DNA from: Acidovorax sp. NCPPB 4044
GTDB lineage: Bacteria; Pseudomonadota; Gammaproteobacteria; Burkholderiales; Burkholderiaceae_C
Assembly (NCBI RefSeq): GCF_028069655.1
Contig: NZ_JAMCOS010000001.1
Coordinates: 1,146,001-1,210,000, forward strand
Length of the DNA stretch: 64,000 bases
Reading direction: 5' to 3'
In this document: piece by piece, positions 1 to 8,627 of the stretch
Numbering within the stretch: position 1 is the stretch's first letter
How the letters are laid out: each line of letters starts with the position of its first letter
The notes under the pieces: model-generated
Told to the model about the DNA's origin: nothing
The model's database searches: none
Seen by the model: only the letters and a program-made list of their open reading frames with translations
Program-made: the position numbers and the translations under genes

Positions 1-1842
1 GTCGGCCGTCTCCTGGAAGCCGAAGTCGGCCACGAACTGCTCATAGTCCTGCGGCGAGTAGCGGAACGCATGGCCCTCGCGCGCGGCGCGGCGGGCGTAG
101 ATGTTGAGCAGCTCGGCCGCGGAGTCGCGCACCTGCTCGGCCGCCTTGCGCTTGGCCTTCTCCCACTGGCCGCTGCCCAGCTTGTGCAGCGGGGCCTCGT
201 CGGCCGAGACGCCCGTGTAGCGGCTGATGAGCTGCAGCTGGCTCACCGGCACGTAGAGCACCGCCTTGTCGGCGTATTCGAGGTGCAGGAACTCCTGTAG
301 CGCGGGCGTGCCGTCGGCGTTCTTCTGGCCAACGTCCATGTTCACGAGGCCGCGGTAGCGGCCGATGCCGTGCGCGCTGTGCACCACCGGATCGCCCAGG
401 TTCAGCTCGGAGAGGTCCTTGATGAGGGCCTCGACGTCGCTCACCTGCTCCTGCTTCTTGCGGCGGCGCGTGGTGGGCGTGGCGGCGAACAGCTCCGTCT
501 CGGTGACGAAATCGATGCCGTCCTCCATCCAGCGGAAGCCCATGGCCAGTGCCGCCGTGGCGATGCCGACCTTCTCGGGCGCGCCGCCCTGGAATTGCGC
601 CAGCGAATCGAAGGCCGGCGGGTTCACGCCCGAGGCGCGCAGGAAGTCGAGCAGGCTCTCGCGCCGGCCATCGCTCTCGGCCAGCAGCAGCACGCGGTGA
701 CCGGTGGCCTGGATGTGCGACTGCAGCCGCGCGAGCGGGTCTTCGGCGCCGCGCTGCACCGACAGCTCGGGCAGCTTCTGGAAGAAGGCGCTGTCCTCCA
801 CGTCGCCCACGCCGGGGCGCAGCGCGAGCTGGGCATGCGCGTTGGCGCGGGTATAGAACTGCTCGGCCGTGAGGAACAGCGTCTCGGGCGGCAGCGCCGG
901 GCGCTCGGGGTCGCCCTGCACGAGCCGGAAGCGGTCCTTCGTGTCCTGCCAGAAGCGCTGGAAGGCCGGCTCCAGGTCGCCGTGCAGCACCACCGTGGCG
1001 CCGTCGCCCAGGTAGTCGAACACGGTGGCCGTCTCCTCGAAGAAGAGCGGCAGGTAGTACTCGATGCCGGCGGTGGCCACGCCGTTGCCCATGTCCTTGT
1101 AGACGCGGCTCTTGGTGGGGTCGCCCTCCAGCAGTTCGCGCCAGCGGCTGCGGAAGCGCGCGCGCGCATCGTCGTCCATCGGGAACTCGCGTCCGGGCAG
1201 CAGGCGCACCTCGGGCACGGGGTAGAGGCTGCGCTGGCTGTCGGGGTCGAACGTGCGGATGGAGTCGATCTCGTCGTCGAACAGGTCCACGCGGTAGGGC
1301 ACGGGCGAGCCCATGGGGAAGAGGTCGATCAGCCCGCCGCGCACCGCGTATTCGCCAGGGCTCACCACCTGCGAGACGTGGCTGTAGCCCGCCAGCGTGA
1401 GCTGTGCCTTGAAGCGCGCCTCGTCGAGCTTCTGCCGCACCTTGAATTCGAAGGTGTAGCCCGCCAGGAAGGAGGGCGGCGCGAGGCGGTAGAGGGCCGT
1501 GGTGGCGGGCACCAGCACCACGTCGGCGCCGGTGGCCTCGTCCTTCTGGCGGATGCGCCAGAGCGTGGCCAGGCGCTCGCTGATCAGGTCCTGGTGGGGC
1601 GAGAACGTGTCGTAGGGCAGCGTCTCCCAGTCGGGGAACAGCGCGCAGCGCAGCTCCGGCGCGAAGAACGCCATCTCGTCGATGAGGCGCTGGGCATCGG
1701 TGGCGTCGGCCGCCACGATGGCGGTGGTGCGCCCCGCGGCCTTCTCGCGCTCCGCGATGCGCGCGAGCAGCAGGGCGTCCGCGCTGCCCACGGGGCGCGG
1801 CACGGTGAAACGTTTGCCGGGGATGAGTTTGGGGAGGTCCAT
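1..1842 (-). CDS. mfd: Transcription-repair coupling factor Mfd (N-terminal part, cut by window edge)
   Basis: Mfd displaces RNA polymerase stalled at DNA lesions and recruits UvrA. The visible 614 codons begin MDLPKLIPGKRF and read without a stop to base 1. They cover the UvrB-like N-terminal domains (LPYDTFSPHQDLISERLATLW is typical of the UvrB homology module), the middle region, and the RNA-polymerase-interacting domain entrance (GDPVVHSAHGIGRYRG, about residues 505-520). The helicase/translocase C-terminal half lies outside the window. Start chosen at the ATG complementary to 1840-1842, because the downstream reading frame matches Mfd from its first residues. A longer open frame on the same strand is out of phase and is a GC-driven shadow. 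It is divergent from ispD. Confidence 0.95.
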   Translation of the reverse strand, partial: MDLPKLIPGKRFTVPRPVGSADALLLARIAEREKAAGRTTAIVAADATDAQRLIDEMAFFAPELRCALFPDWETLPYDTFSPHQDLISERLATLWRIRQKDEATGADVVLVPATTALYRLAPPSFLAGYTFEFKVRQKLDEARFKAQLTLAGYSHVSQVVSPGEYAVRGGLIDLFPMGSPVPYRVDLFDDEIDSIRTFDPDSQRSLYPVPEVRLLPGREFPMDDDARARFRSRWRELLEGDPTKSRVYKDMGNGVATAGIEYYLPLFFEETATVFDYLGDGATVVLHGDLEPAFQRFWQDTKDRFRLVQGDPERPALPPETLFLTAEQFYTRANAHAQLALRPGVGDVEDSAFFQKLPELSVQRGAEDPLARLQSHIQATGHRVLLLAESDGRRESLLDFLRASGVNPPAFDSLAQFQGGAPEKVGIATAALAMGFRWMEDGIDFVTETELFAATPTTRRRKKQEQVSDVEALIKDLSELNLGDPVVHSAHGIGRYRGLVNMDVGQKNADGTPALQEFLHLEYADKAVLYVPVSQLQLISRYTGVSADEAPLHKLGSGQWEKAKRKAAEQVRDSAAELLNIYARRAAREGHAFRYSPQDYEQFVADFGFQETAD

Positions 1843-2063
1843 GGAGCGGATAGGGGCAAGGCGTGTCGGGGCGCCGCCGGGGCCGGCCTGCGGGCGGCCG
1901 GGCCATCCGCAGGGCAGGCGCCGGCCGGGCACGCGAAAAGCGGCGGCGCGCTGGCCGGCGGTGGTGCGCGGCCAGCAGGCATTCTAGGCGGGCGGCCCCG
2001 CCGGCCGCAGCCCCTGGGGCGCCGCACGGAGCGCTCGCGCCACGCTCCTACAATGGCCGCCCC

Positions 2064-2888
2064 ATGAGCGACCTGCTGCCGTCCCGACCGACCCTTGCGC
2101 CACCGGCCGTGCCGGCCCGTTGCTGGGCGCTGCTGCCCTGTGCCGGCTCCGGTGCCCGCGCCGTGGCGCCCGGCGCCGCTGCCGGGGTGCCCAAGCAGTA
2201 CCAGACCGTGGCGGGCCAGCCGCTCGTGCTGCACACGCTCGCCGCCTTCGCGGGCGTGCAGCGCCTCCTGGGCACGCTGGTGGCCGTCGCCGCGGGCGAC
2301 ACGTTCTTCGGTGCGCATCCGTCCGAGCTGTATTTCGCGGTGCCCTGCGGCGGCCCCACGCGGGCGGAAACCGTGCTCGGCGGGCTGCGCGTGCTGCGCG
2401 AGCGCGGTGCCGGCGCGGACGACTGGGTGCTGGTGCACGATGCGGCGCGCTGCCTCGTGACCACCGCGCAGATCGACGCGCTCATCGATGCCTGCGAGCA
2501 CGACAGTGTGGGCGGCCTGCTGGCCCACAAGCTGGCCGATACGCTCAAGACCGCCAGCGGCGGGCCGGGCGGGGCGCGTGTCGCCTCCACCGTGGACCGC
2601 AGCGACAAATGGCTCGCGCAGACGCCGCAGATGTTCCGCATGGGGCCGCTCGAGAGCGCGCTGGGCCAGTACGGCGCGCAGGCCACCGACGAGGCCAGCG
2701 CGATGGAGGCCATGGGCCTGCACCCGCGGCTCGTGCCCGGCGGCGCGCAGAACTTCAAGGTCACCTACCCCGACGATTTCGCGCTGGCGGAGGCGGTGCT
2801 GGCACAGCGCATCCTGCCGGCCACGCTGGAGCGCTTCGGCGGGCCGCTCGCGCAGGGCGCGCCGCTGCCGGGCCGCACTTTCTTCTGA
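2064..2888 (+). CDS. ispD: 2-C-methyl-D-erythritol 4-phosphate cytidylyltransferase IspD
   Basis: IspD transfers CMP from CTP to methylerythritol 4-phosphate, the third step of the non-mevalonate isoprenoid pathway, in the cytoplasm. The 274-residue product has the nucleotidyltransferase glycine loop (CAGSGAR, about 31-37), the PKQY motif (about 50), VHDAARC (about 127-133) and the late TPQMF motif, all characteristic of the family. It is slightly longer than the usual 230-240 residues, through an N-terminal stretch before the glycine loop and some spacing. The frame is open further upstream, but the ATG at 2064 is the sensible start because the preceding codons do not resemble the family. 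ispF follows 16 bp downstream as one operon. Confidence 0.95.
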   Translation: MSDLLPSRPTLAPPAVPARCWALLPCAGSGARAVAPGAAAGVPKQYQTVAGQPLVLHTLAAFAGVQRLLGTLVAVAAGDTFFGAHPSELYFAVPCGGPTRAETVLGGLRVLRERGAGADDWVLVHDAARCLVTTAQIDALIDACEHDSVGGLLAHKLADTLKTASGGPGGARVASTVDRSDKWLAQTPQMFRMGPLESALGQYGAQATDEASAMEAMGLHPRLVPGGAQNFKVTYPDDFALAEAVLAQRILPATLERFGGPLAQGAPLPGRTFF

Positions 2889-2904
2889 TGTCGATGGACC
2901 GCAC

Positions 2905-3408
2905 ATGACGATTTCCCTTCCCCCATTCCGCATTGGCGAAGGCTGGGACGTGCACGCCCTGGTGCCGGGCCGCCGCCTGGTGATCGGCGGCGTGCAGATT
3001 CCCCACACGATGGGCCTGCTGGGCCATTCGGATGCCGATGTGCTGCTGCACGCCATCACCGATGCGCTGCTGGGTGCCGCGGCGCTGGGCGACATCGGCA
3101 GCCATTTCCCCGACACCGACGAGCGCTTCAAGGGCGCCGATTCGGTGGCGCTGCTGGTGGAGGCCGCGCGCCGCGTGCGCGCGCAGGGCTACGAGATCGG
3201 CAACATCGACAGCACGGTGATCGCGCAGGCGCCCCGGCTGGCCCCGCACATTCCCGGCATGCGCAGTGGTATCGCGCAGGCCCTGGGGCTGGACACCGCG
3301 CAGGTGAACGTGAAGGCCAAGACCGCCGAGCGCCTGGGCCCCGTGGGGCAGGGCCTGGCCATGGAGGCGCGCGCGGCGGTGCTGCTGTTCAGGCCCGCGC
3401 CGGCTTGA
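2905..3408 (+). CDS. ispF: 2-C-methyl-D-erythritol 2,4-cyclodiphosphate synthase IspF
   Basis: IspF cyclises CDP-methylerythritol phosphate to MEcPP with release of CMP, in the same pathway as IspD. The 167-residue length is typical for the family (about 160). Metal-binding residues are visible in GWDVHAL (Asp15, His17) and the following [19 protein letters not shown] block; the C-terminal KAKTAERLG...GQG motif is also present. The ATG at 2905 follows ispD by 16 bp. The last 20 bp of the gene overlap convergently with the 3' end of the histidine-kinase gene on the opposite strand. Confidence 0.97.
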   Translation: MTISLPPFRIGEGWDVHALVPGRRLVIGGVQIPHTMGLLGHSDADVLLHAITDALLGAAALGDIGSHFPDTDERFKGADSVALLVEAARRVRAQGYEIGNIDSTVIAQAPRLAPHIPGMRSGIAQALGLDTAQVNVKAKTAERLGPVGQGLAMEARAAVLLFRPAPA

Positions 3409-4909
3409 CGGGCTTGCCCCCGTTGCCCTTGGCGCTGGGGGGCAACTGCCGCTTGATCTGCGGGCGCTGCAGGCGCTGCTTGGGGTCCTTGCCGGCTGGC
3501 AGCTGTGCGGCGCGCTGCAGCTGGATGTGCGCCACCAGCCCGCCCGACCCCGAATTGGCCAGCGCGAAGATGCCGCCCATGCGCTGCACCGTCTTGTCGA
3601 CGATCGCCAGGCCCAGGCCGGCCCCTGCGGCGGCCGTGCGGGCCGAATTGCCGCGGAAGAACGGCTTGGTCAGGTTGGCGAGCTGGTCGGGCGGCACGCC
3701 CGGGCCATGGTCGCGCACCTTCACGAGCACCCATTTCTCGCGCCCCTTGGCGGCGATCTCCACCGAGGCGGTGCCGCTCTCGGGCGTCTTGCCATAGCGG
3801 CGGGCGTTCTCCAGCAGGTTGGAGATCACGCGCGCGAGTTCGACCTCGTCGGCCAGCACGATGAGGTCTTCGGGCACGCTCATGGTGATCTGCAGTTCGC
3901 GGTGGTCCTGCACCGCGTAAACGCAGGACGACACCACGCCGTGCAGGTTGACCGGCGTGAGGGTCACGTGGTCGGGGCGCGCGTAGTCGAGGAACTTGTC
4001 GATGGTGGCGTCGAGCTGCACGATGTCGGCCACCATGTGCTCGCGCGCCACGTCGTCGATCACGCTCATCTCGGTTTCCAGCCGCAGCCGCGCGAGCGGG
4101 GTGCGCAGGTCGTGCGAGATGCCCGCGAGCATCACGGCGCGGTCCTGCTCCAGCTTGGCGAGCTTCTGCGCCATGCGGTTGAAGCCGATGTTCACCTCGC
4201 GGATCTCGCTGGTCACCACTTCCTCGTCGAGCTGGCTGGCCGCGAAATCGCCGTCGCGCACGCGGTTGGCCGCATAGGAGAGCTGCTTCAGCGGCCGGTT
4301 GATGAGCCGCGCGATCGCCGCGGCCCCGGCCAGCGACAGGGCGGCGGCGGTGATGAGCCAGATCAGCCAGGTCTTGCCGCCGGCCGTGCTGAGCCGCGAG
4401 CGGTCCATCAGCAGCCAGTTGGGGTCGCCGTTGATGGTGAAGCCCACCCACAGGCCGCTTTCACCGTTCACATTGCTCGCGACGATGGTGCCGGGGCCCA
4501 GGCGCTCGGTCAGCTCCTCGGTGAGGCGCGCGCCGAGCGCTGTGTCGTCCACCAGGTCGAAGCGGTCGCTGGGCTCGCGCGGGAGGATGCGCACGCCTTC
4601 CTGGTCGGCCATGGTCTTGATGAGCGACACGCGCGCGATCGCGTCGGCATGCACCAGCGCGGCGCGGCTCAGGTTGACCAGCGAGGCGATCTGCTGCGCG
4701 GTCTGCAGCGTGCGGGGTTCGAATTCGAGGGCGCGCAGCGTCTGCAGCCACGCGAGGATGCTGCCCACCAGCAGTAGCGCCAGCAGGAAGAAGGTGCGCC
4801 AGAAAAGGTTCAGCCCCACGCGCGCGCGCTGCGCGGCACGCCGGCTGGTGGGCGCCTCGAGCGGGGCCGGGCTGGTGGCGTCGGTGGACGCGTCGTAGGA
4901 GGCGCTCAT
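3389..4909 (-). CDS. Sensor histidine kinase, EnvZ-like
   Basis: Membrane sensor kinase of 506 residues. Order of parts: N-terminal cytoplasmic tail, first membrane helix at about 38-56, periplasmic sensor domain at about 57-180, second helix at about 181-199, HAMP linker, dimerisation H-box SHDLRTP with phospho-acceptor His266, N-box ([10 protein letters not shown]), G-boxes (DHGPGVPP and GAGLGLAIV), and a basic Lys/Pro-rich tail. It lies 82 bp downstream of the OmpR-type regulator, so the two form one operon and are presumably partners. The signal sensed cannot be deduced. The EnvZ/RisS class is suggested by the length and by the partner; an exact name would be a guess. Confidence 0.93.
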   Translation of the reverse strand: MSASYDASTDATSPAPLEAPTSRRAAQRARVGLNLFWRTFFLLALLLVGSILAWLQTLRALEFEPRTLQTAQQIASLVNLSRAALVHADAIARVSLIKTMADQEGVRILPREPSDRFDLVDDTALGARLTEELTERLGPGTIVASNVNGESGLWVGFTINGDPNWLLMDRSRLSTAGGKTWLIWLITAAALSLAGAAAIARLINRPLKQLSYAANRVRDGDFAASQLDEEVVTSEIREVNIGFNRMAQKLAKLEQDRAVMLAGISHDLRTPLARLRLETEMSVIDDVAREHMVADIVQLDATIDKFLDYARPDHVTLTPVNLHGVVSSCVYAVQDHRELQITMSVPEDLIVLADEVELARVISNLLENARRYGKTPESGTASVEIAAKGREKWVLVKVRDHGPGVPPDQLANLTKPFFRGNSARTAAAGAGLGLAIVDKTVQRMGGIFALANSGSGGLVAHIQLQRAAQLPAGKDPKQRLQRPQIKRQLPPSAKGNGGKPVKPARA

Positions 4910-4991
4910 GTCGGATCAGGAAAAGGAGGGGCGCGGAGGCTGGTGCGGGCCGCGCACCCCGGCCCCCGCGTGTCGTGCTTCGGGCGGCCGG

Positions 4992-5723
4992 TCAGCTCGC
5001 TCCGTCCGGCACGAACACATAGCCCACGCCCCACACGGTCTGGATATAGCGCGGCGCGGCGGCATCCACCTCGACCAGCTTGCGCAGGCGCGACACCTGC
5101 ACGTCCAGGCTGCGGTCGAAGGGCTCGAACTCGCGGCCACGCGCCAGCAGGGCCAGCTTTTCACGCGACAGCGGCTGGCGCGGGTGGCGCACCAGCGCCT
5201 TCAGCATGGCGAATTCACCGGTGGTGAGCGGCAGCTCCTCGCCGTTCTTCTGCAGGGCACGCGTGCCCAGGTCGAACGTGAAGGGGCCGAAGGTCACGAC
5301 CTCGTTGTCGCCCGAGGGGGCGCCCGGCGCTTCCTGCGGCGGGCGGCGGCGCAGCACCGCGTGGATACGGGCCAGCAGTTCGCGCGGGTTGAAGGGCTTG
5401 CCCAGGTAGTCGTCCGCGCCCACTTCCAGACCGACGATGCGGTCCACGTCCTCGCCCTTGGCGGTGAGCATGATGATGGGGGTGCGGTCATTGGCGGCGC
5501 GCAGGCGCCGGCAGATGGAGAGCCCGTCTTCGCCGGGCATCATGAGATCCAGCACGATCAATTCGACCGTCTCGCGCAGCAGGATGCGGTTGAGGGCCTT
5601 GCCGTCTTCCGCCACCATGACTTCGAAGCCTTCCTGGGTGAGATAGCGCCGCAGCAGATCGCGGATGCGTGCGTCATCGTCCACCACGAGAATCTTGTCG
5701 GTACGGTTGGTTGTAGAGGCCAT
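4992..5723 (-). CDS. OmpR-family response regulator
   Basis: The 243-residue protein has a receiver domain at about 8-125, with the acidic pocket in LVVDDD (about 12-17), the phospho-acceptor Asp59 in LIVLDLMMPGEDG, and the conserved Lys of the GKPFNPRELLARI segment. A C-terminal winged-helix DNA-binding domain (about 145-240) ends in RYIQTVWGVGYVF, a hallmark of the OmpR/PhoB subfamily. It is first in an operon with the sensor kinase. The ordering and the sequence are those of the OmpR/RisA-type regulators of betaproteobacteria; target genes are unknown. Confidence 0.95.
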   Translation of the reverse strand: MASTTNRTDKILVVDDDARIRDLLRRYLTQEGFEVMVAEDGKALNRILLRETVELIVLDLMMPGEDGLSICRRLRAANDRTPIIMLTAKGEDVDRIVGLEVGADDYLGKPFNPRELLARIHAVLRRRPPQEAPGAPSGDNEVVTFGPFTFDLGTRALQKNGEELPLTTGEFAMLKALVRHPRQPLSREKLALLARGREFEPFDRSLDVQVSRLRKLVEVDAAAPRYIQTVWGVGYVFVPDGAS

Positions 5724-5951
5724 GTGTTTCCCAAGTCCTATTTGTAACAGAGCCGATTCTGACCACCTTGCGGGCCGAAGTTCGCGTTTTTCCGGGGTGC
5801 CTGACCAAGTGTTACAAGTTTTGCGGCGTCTCGCAGCCGCGCTGCATGGCCTTCATCGTCCGGCTGCATGGCCTGGGTTACCGTGGCCGGTCCAGGCTGC
5901 CAGAAGGGCAGTCTTCCACCCTTTTCTCCCCGATCCATGCAAAGGAAATCC

Positions 5952-6665
5952 ATGAAAGTCATCACCCGACTGGTTGCAACCTGTGCCATCGCCGCCTGCG
6001 CAGGCACCGTTTTTGCCCAGGGCACGGCTCCCGCGCCGCAGAACGTATTGCAGCTGTCCGCCACAGGTTCGGTGGATGTGCAGCAGGACCTGCTGGTGCT
6101 GACCCTGGCCGCCACGCGCGAGGGCGCCGACGCCGCCACGGTGCAGGCGCAGCTCAAACAGGTGCTGGAGGCTGGGCTGGCCGAGGCCAAGCGCGCGGCG
6201 CAGCCCGAGCAGCTGGAAGTGCGCACCGGCCCCTTCGGCCTCTACCCGCGCTACGGCAAGGACGGGAAGATCACGGCATGGCAGGGCCGGGCGGAGCTGG
6301 TGCTGCAGGGCCGCGACTTCGCGCGCATCACCTCGACGGCCGGCCGGATCCAGGCGATGCCCATCAGCCAGGTGGCGTTCGATCTGTCCAAGGAAGCCAA
6401 GGCCCGCGTCGAAGGCGAGGCCCAGACCCGGGCGATCGAGGACTTCAAGGCGCGCGCCTCCGAACTGGCGAAGGGCTTTGGCTTCTCCGGCTACTCGCTG
6501 CGGGAAGTCTCGGTCAACAGCAACGAAGTCATGCCCGGCCCGCGCCCGCGCATGATGGCCATGGAGGCGAAGGCCTCGATGTCGTCCGCCGACGCGCCGG
6601 TGCCGGTCGAGGCCGGCAAGGCGCAGGTGGTGGTCAACGTGTCGGGCTCGGTGCAACTGCGCTGA
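5952..6665 (+). CDS. Periplasmic SIMPL-domain (DUF541) protein
   Basis: Secreted 237-residue protein. An N-terminal signal peptide (MKVITRLVATCAIAACAGTV, cleavage after VFA-Q at about residue 22) precedes a single SIMPL/DUF541 domain, recognised from the opening VLQLSATGSVDVQQDLLVLTL-type strand and the later ASELAKGFGFSGYSLREV segment. Members of this family are periplasmic or outer-membrane-associated oligomers with poorly defined roles. The start at 5952 is preceded by AAAGGAA at a good distance; a longer upstream frame lacks the signal peptide at its N-terminus. It is divergent from the response-regulator operon, so the 5724-5951 interval may be co-regulated. Confidence 0.85.
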   Translation: MKVITRLVATCAIAACAGTVFAQGTAPAPQNVLQLSATGSVDVQQDLLVLTLAATREGADAATVQAQLKQVLEAGLAEAKRAAQPEQLEVRTGPFGLYPRYGKDGKITAWQGRAELVLQGRDFARITSTAGRIQAMPISQVAFDLSKEAKARVEGEAQTRAIEDFKARASELAKGFGFSGYSLREVSVNSNEVMPGPRPRMMAMEAKASMSSADAPVPVEAGKAQVVVNVSGSVQLR

Positions 6666-6798
6666 GCCCCGCCGGAAGGATCAGCAGCGGTTTGGGGTGT
6701 TTTGCCTCCATGCCGCCGATTCCATTGAATAGTTTGCTATTTAATTCATAGCAATGACGCGGATCGGGCCGGGTGCCCGGGCCCGCGTCGGCGGCGCG

Positions 6799-7584
6799 TT
6801 ACTGCGCGGCCCAGCCGCCGTCCATGTTCCAGGCCACACCGCGCACGTTGTTGGCCGCGGGGGAGCAGAAGAACACCGCCAGCTCGCCCAGTTCCTCCGG
6901 CGTGGTGAACTGCATCGAGGGCTCTTTCTCGCCCAGCAGGAGCCGCTTGGCGTCGTCGTTCGACAGGCCGTGCTCGGCCGCCTTCGCATCCACCTGCTTC
7001 TGCACCAGCGGCGTCAGCACCCATCCGGGGCAGATCGCGTTGCAGGTCACGCCCGTCGCCGCGGTTTCGAGCGCGGTCACCTTGGTGAAGCCGACGATGC
7101 CGTGCTTGGCCGCTACGTAGGCGGACTTCTGCGCCGAACCCACCAGCCCGTGCACCGAGGCCACGTTGATGATGCGGCCCCAGTTGGCGGCCTTCATCGC
7201 GGGCAGGGCGAGGCGCGAGGTGTGGAAGGCGCTGCTCAGGTTGATCGCGATGATGGCGTCCCACTTCTCCACGGGAAAGTCCTCGACGTTGGCGACGTGC
7301 TGGATGCCGGCGTTGTTCACGAGGATGTCCACCTGGCCGAACTGGCTGGCGCTGTACTTCATGAGGTCTTCGATGTCCGCCGCGCGGCCCATGTCCGCGC
7401 CGTGGTAAGCCACCTGCGCGCCCGCTGCGTGGCCCGCGGCCAGCACCTCGGCGCGGGGGCCGTCGACGTCGCCGAAGCCGTTCAGGACGATGTTGGCTCC
7501 TTCGCGTGCCAGGGCCTTGGCGATGCCCAGCCCGATGCCGCTGGTGGAGCCCGTGACGAGCGCAGTCTTGCCAGTGAGAAGCAT
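6799..7584 (-). CDS. D-3-hydroxybutyrate dehydrogenase (SDR family)
   Basis: Short-chain dehydrogenase of 261 residues that interconverts D-3-hydroxybutyrate and acetoacetate with NAD, typically serving PHB mobilisation. It shows the Rossmann TGSTSGIG motif (about 11-18), the NNAG motif, the catalytic YVAAK motif (Tyr/Lys), and a C-terminal segment (WNMDGGWAAQ) characteristic of the BdhA/HbdH group. The stretch KSAYVAAKHGIVGFTKVTAL, with ETAATGVTCNAICPGWV following, is very close to known 3-hydroxybutyrate dehydrogenases. It is a stand-alone gene, divergent from the hydrolase at 7653. Confidence 0.9.
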   Translation of the reverse strand: MLLTGKTALVTGSTSGIGLGIAKALAREGANIVLNGFGDVDGPRAEVLAAGHAAGAQVAYHGADMGRAADIEDLMKYSASQFGQVDILVNNAGIQHVANVEDFPVEKWDAIIAINLSSAFHTSRLALPAMKAANWGRIINVASVHGLVGSAQKSAYVAAKHGIVGFTKVTALETAATGVTCNAICPGWVLTPLVQKQVDAKAAEHGLSNDDAKRLLLGEKEPSMQFTTPEELGELAVFFCSPAANNVRGVAWNMDGGWAAQ

Positions 7585-7652
7585 GTCGGTCTCTCCGAAT
7601 GAATTAGGATGAACGGGGCCATTATCGAGCGCCCCCGAGACGATTCCCTGCC

Positions 7653-8627
7653 ATGACTGAGCCTACGCTGAACTACGTACATTGCCCCGGTGCCGCGGCG
7701 AACCCGACGGCCCCTTCCGGAGGCGGCGAGAGCGGGCACCGCATGGCGTATTGGGAGTGGAACGGCACCGGCGACCCGGCCCACCCGCACGTGGTGGTCT
7801 GCGTGCACGGGCTCACGCGCCAGGGCCGCGACTTCGATGTGCTGGCCCGCAGGCTCTCGCGGCACGCGCGCGTGGTCTGCCCGGACGTGGCGGGCCGCGG
7901 GCACAGCGACTGGCTGGCCGATCCCGCCTGCTACCAGGTGCCCGTGTATGCGGGCGACATGCTCGCGCTGCTCCACCACCTGCACGCCCAGGCGCCGCTG
8001 CGCACCCTCGACTGGGTGGGCACCAGCATGGGAGGGCTCATCGGCATGGCCCTGTGCGGGCAGCCCGACCTGCCTCTGCCCGTGCCGGTGCGCCGGCTGG
8101 TCCTGAACGACGTGGGCCCGGCCCTGGAGTGGACGGCCCTTCAGCGCATCGGGCAGTACGTCGGGAAGGTGGTGCGCTTCGGCAGCGCCGCGGCGGCCGT
8201 TGAGGCGCTGCGGGTCATCTCCGCCGGGTTCGGCCCGCACACGCCGCAGGAATGGCTGGCGCTGTCCGAGCCCATGCTGCGCCCGCTGCCCGACGGCGCA
8301 TGCCGCCTGCACTACGACCCCGCCATCGCGGAAGCCTTCCGCAGCCTCACGCCCGAGATCGCGCGCGCCGCGGACGAACGCCTGTGGCAGCTCTACGACC
8401 ACATCCGCGCCCGCACGCTGGTCCTGCGCGGTGCCGACTCCGACCTGCTGGTGCCTGCCACGGTGCAGGCCATGGCACAGCGCGGCCCGCGCGCCCGCGT
8501 GGTCGAATGGCAGGGCGTGGGCCATGCGCCCACGCTGGTCGCTTCCGGACAGGTGGACGTGGTGGAGCAGTTCCTTTTCGGCGAGCCGGCGCAGGACGTG
8601 GCGCACACCGAAGCGGGAAGCGCATGA
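7653..8627 (+). CDS. Alpha/beta-hydrolase
   Basis: Cytoplasmic alpha/beta-hydrolase of 324 residues. The oxyanion segment VCVHGLTRQGRDF is followed by the nucleophile elbow GTSMGG (Ser at about 130). An Asp in the RTLVLRGADSDLL segment and a C-terminal His in WQGVGHAPTL complete the triad. The substrate is not evident. The gene ends in an ATGA overlap with relA, so the two are translationally coupled, a linkage that recurs in comamonads as far as I recall. Because of this coupling it may influence relA expression without having a related function. Confidence 0.85.
   Translation: MTEPTLNYVHCPGAAANPTAPSGGGESGHRMAYWEWNGTGDPAHPHVVVCVHGLTRQGRDFDVLARRLSRHARVVCPDVAGRGHSDWLADPACYQVPVYAGDMLALLHHLHAQAPLRTLDWVGTSMGGLIGMALCGQPDLPLPVPVRRLVLNDVGPALEWTALQRIGQYVGKVVRFGSAAAAVEALRVISAGFGPHTPQEWLALSEPMLRPLPDGACRLHYDPAIAEAFRSLTPEIARAADERLWQLYDHIRARTLVLRGADSDLLVPATVQAMAQRGPRARVVEWQGVGHAPTLVASGQVDVVEQFLFGEPAQDVAHTEAGSA

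Noticed and set aside
41..1906. 621-residue open frame overlapping mfd on the same strand
   Set aside because: Out of phase with the clear Mfd reading frame; Arg/Ala/Pro-rich composition is a shadow of GC-rich codons.
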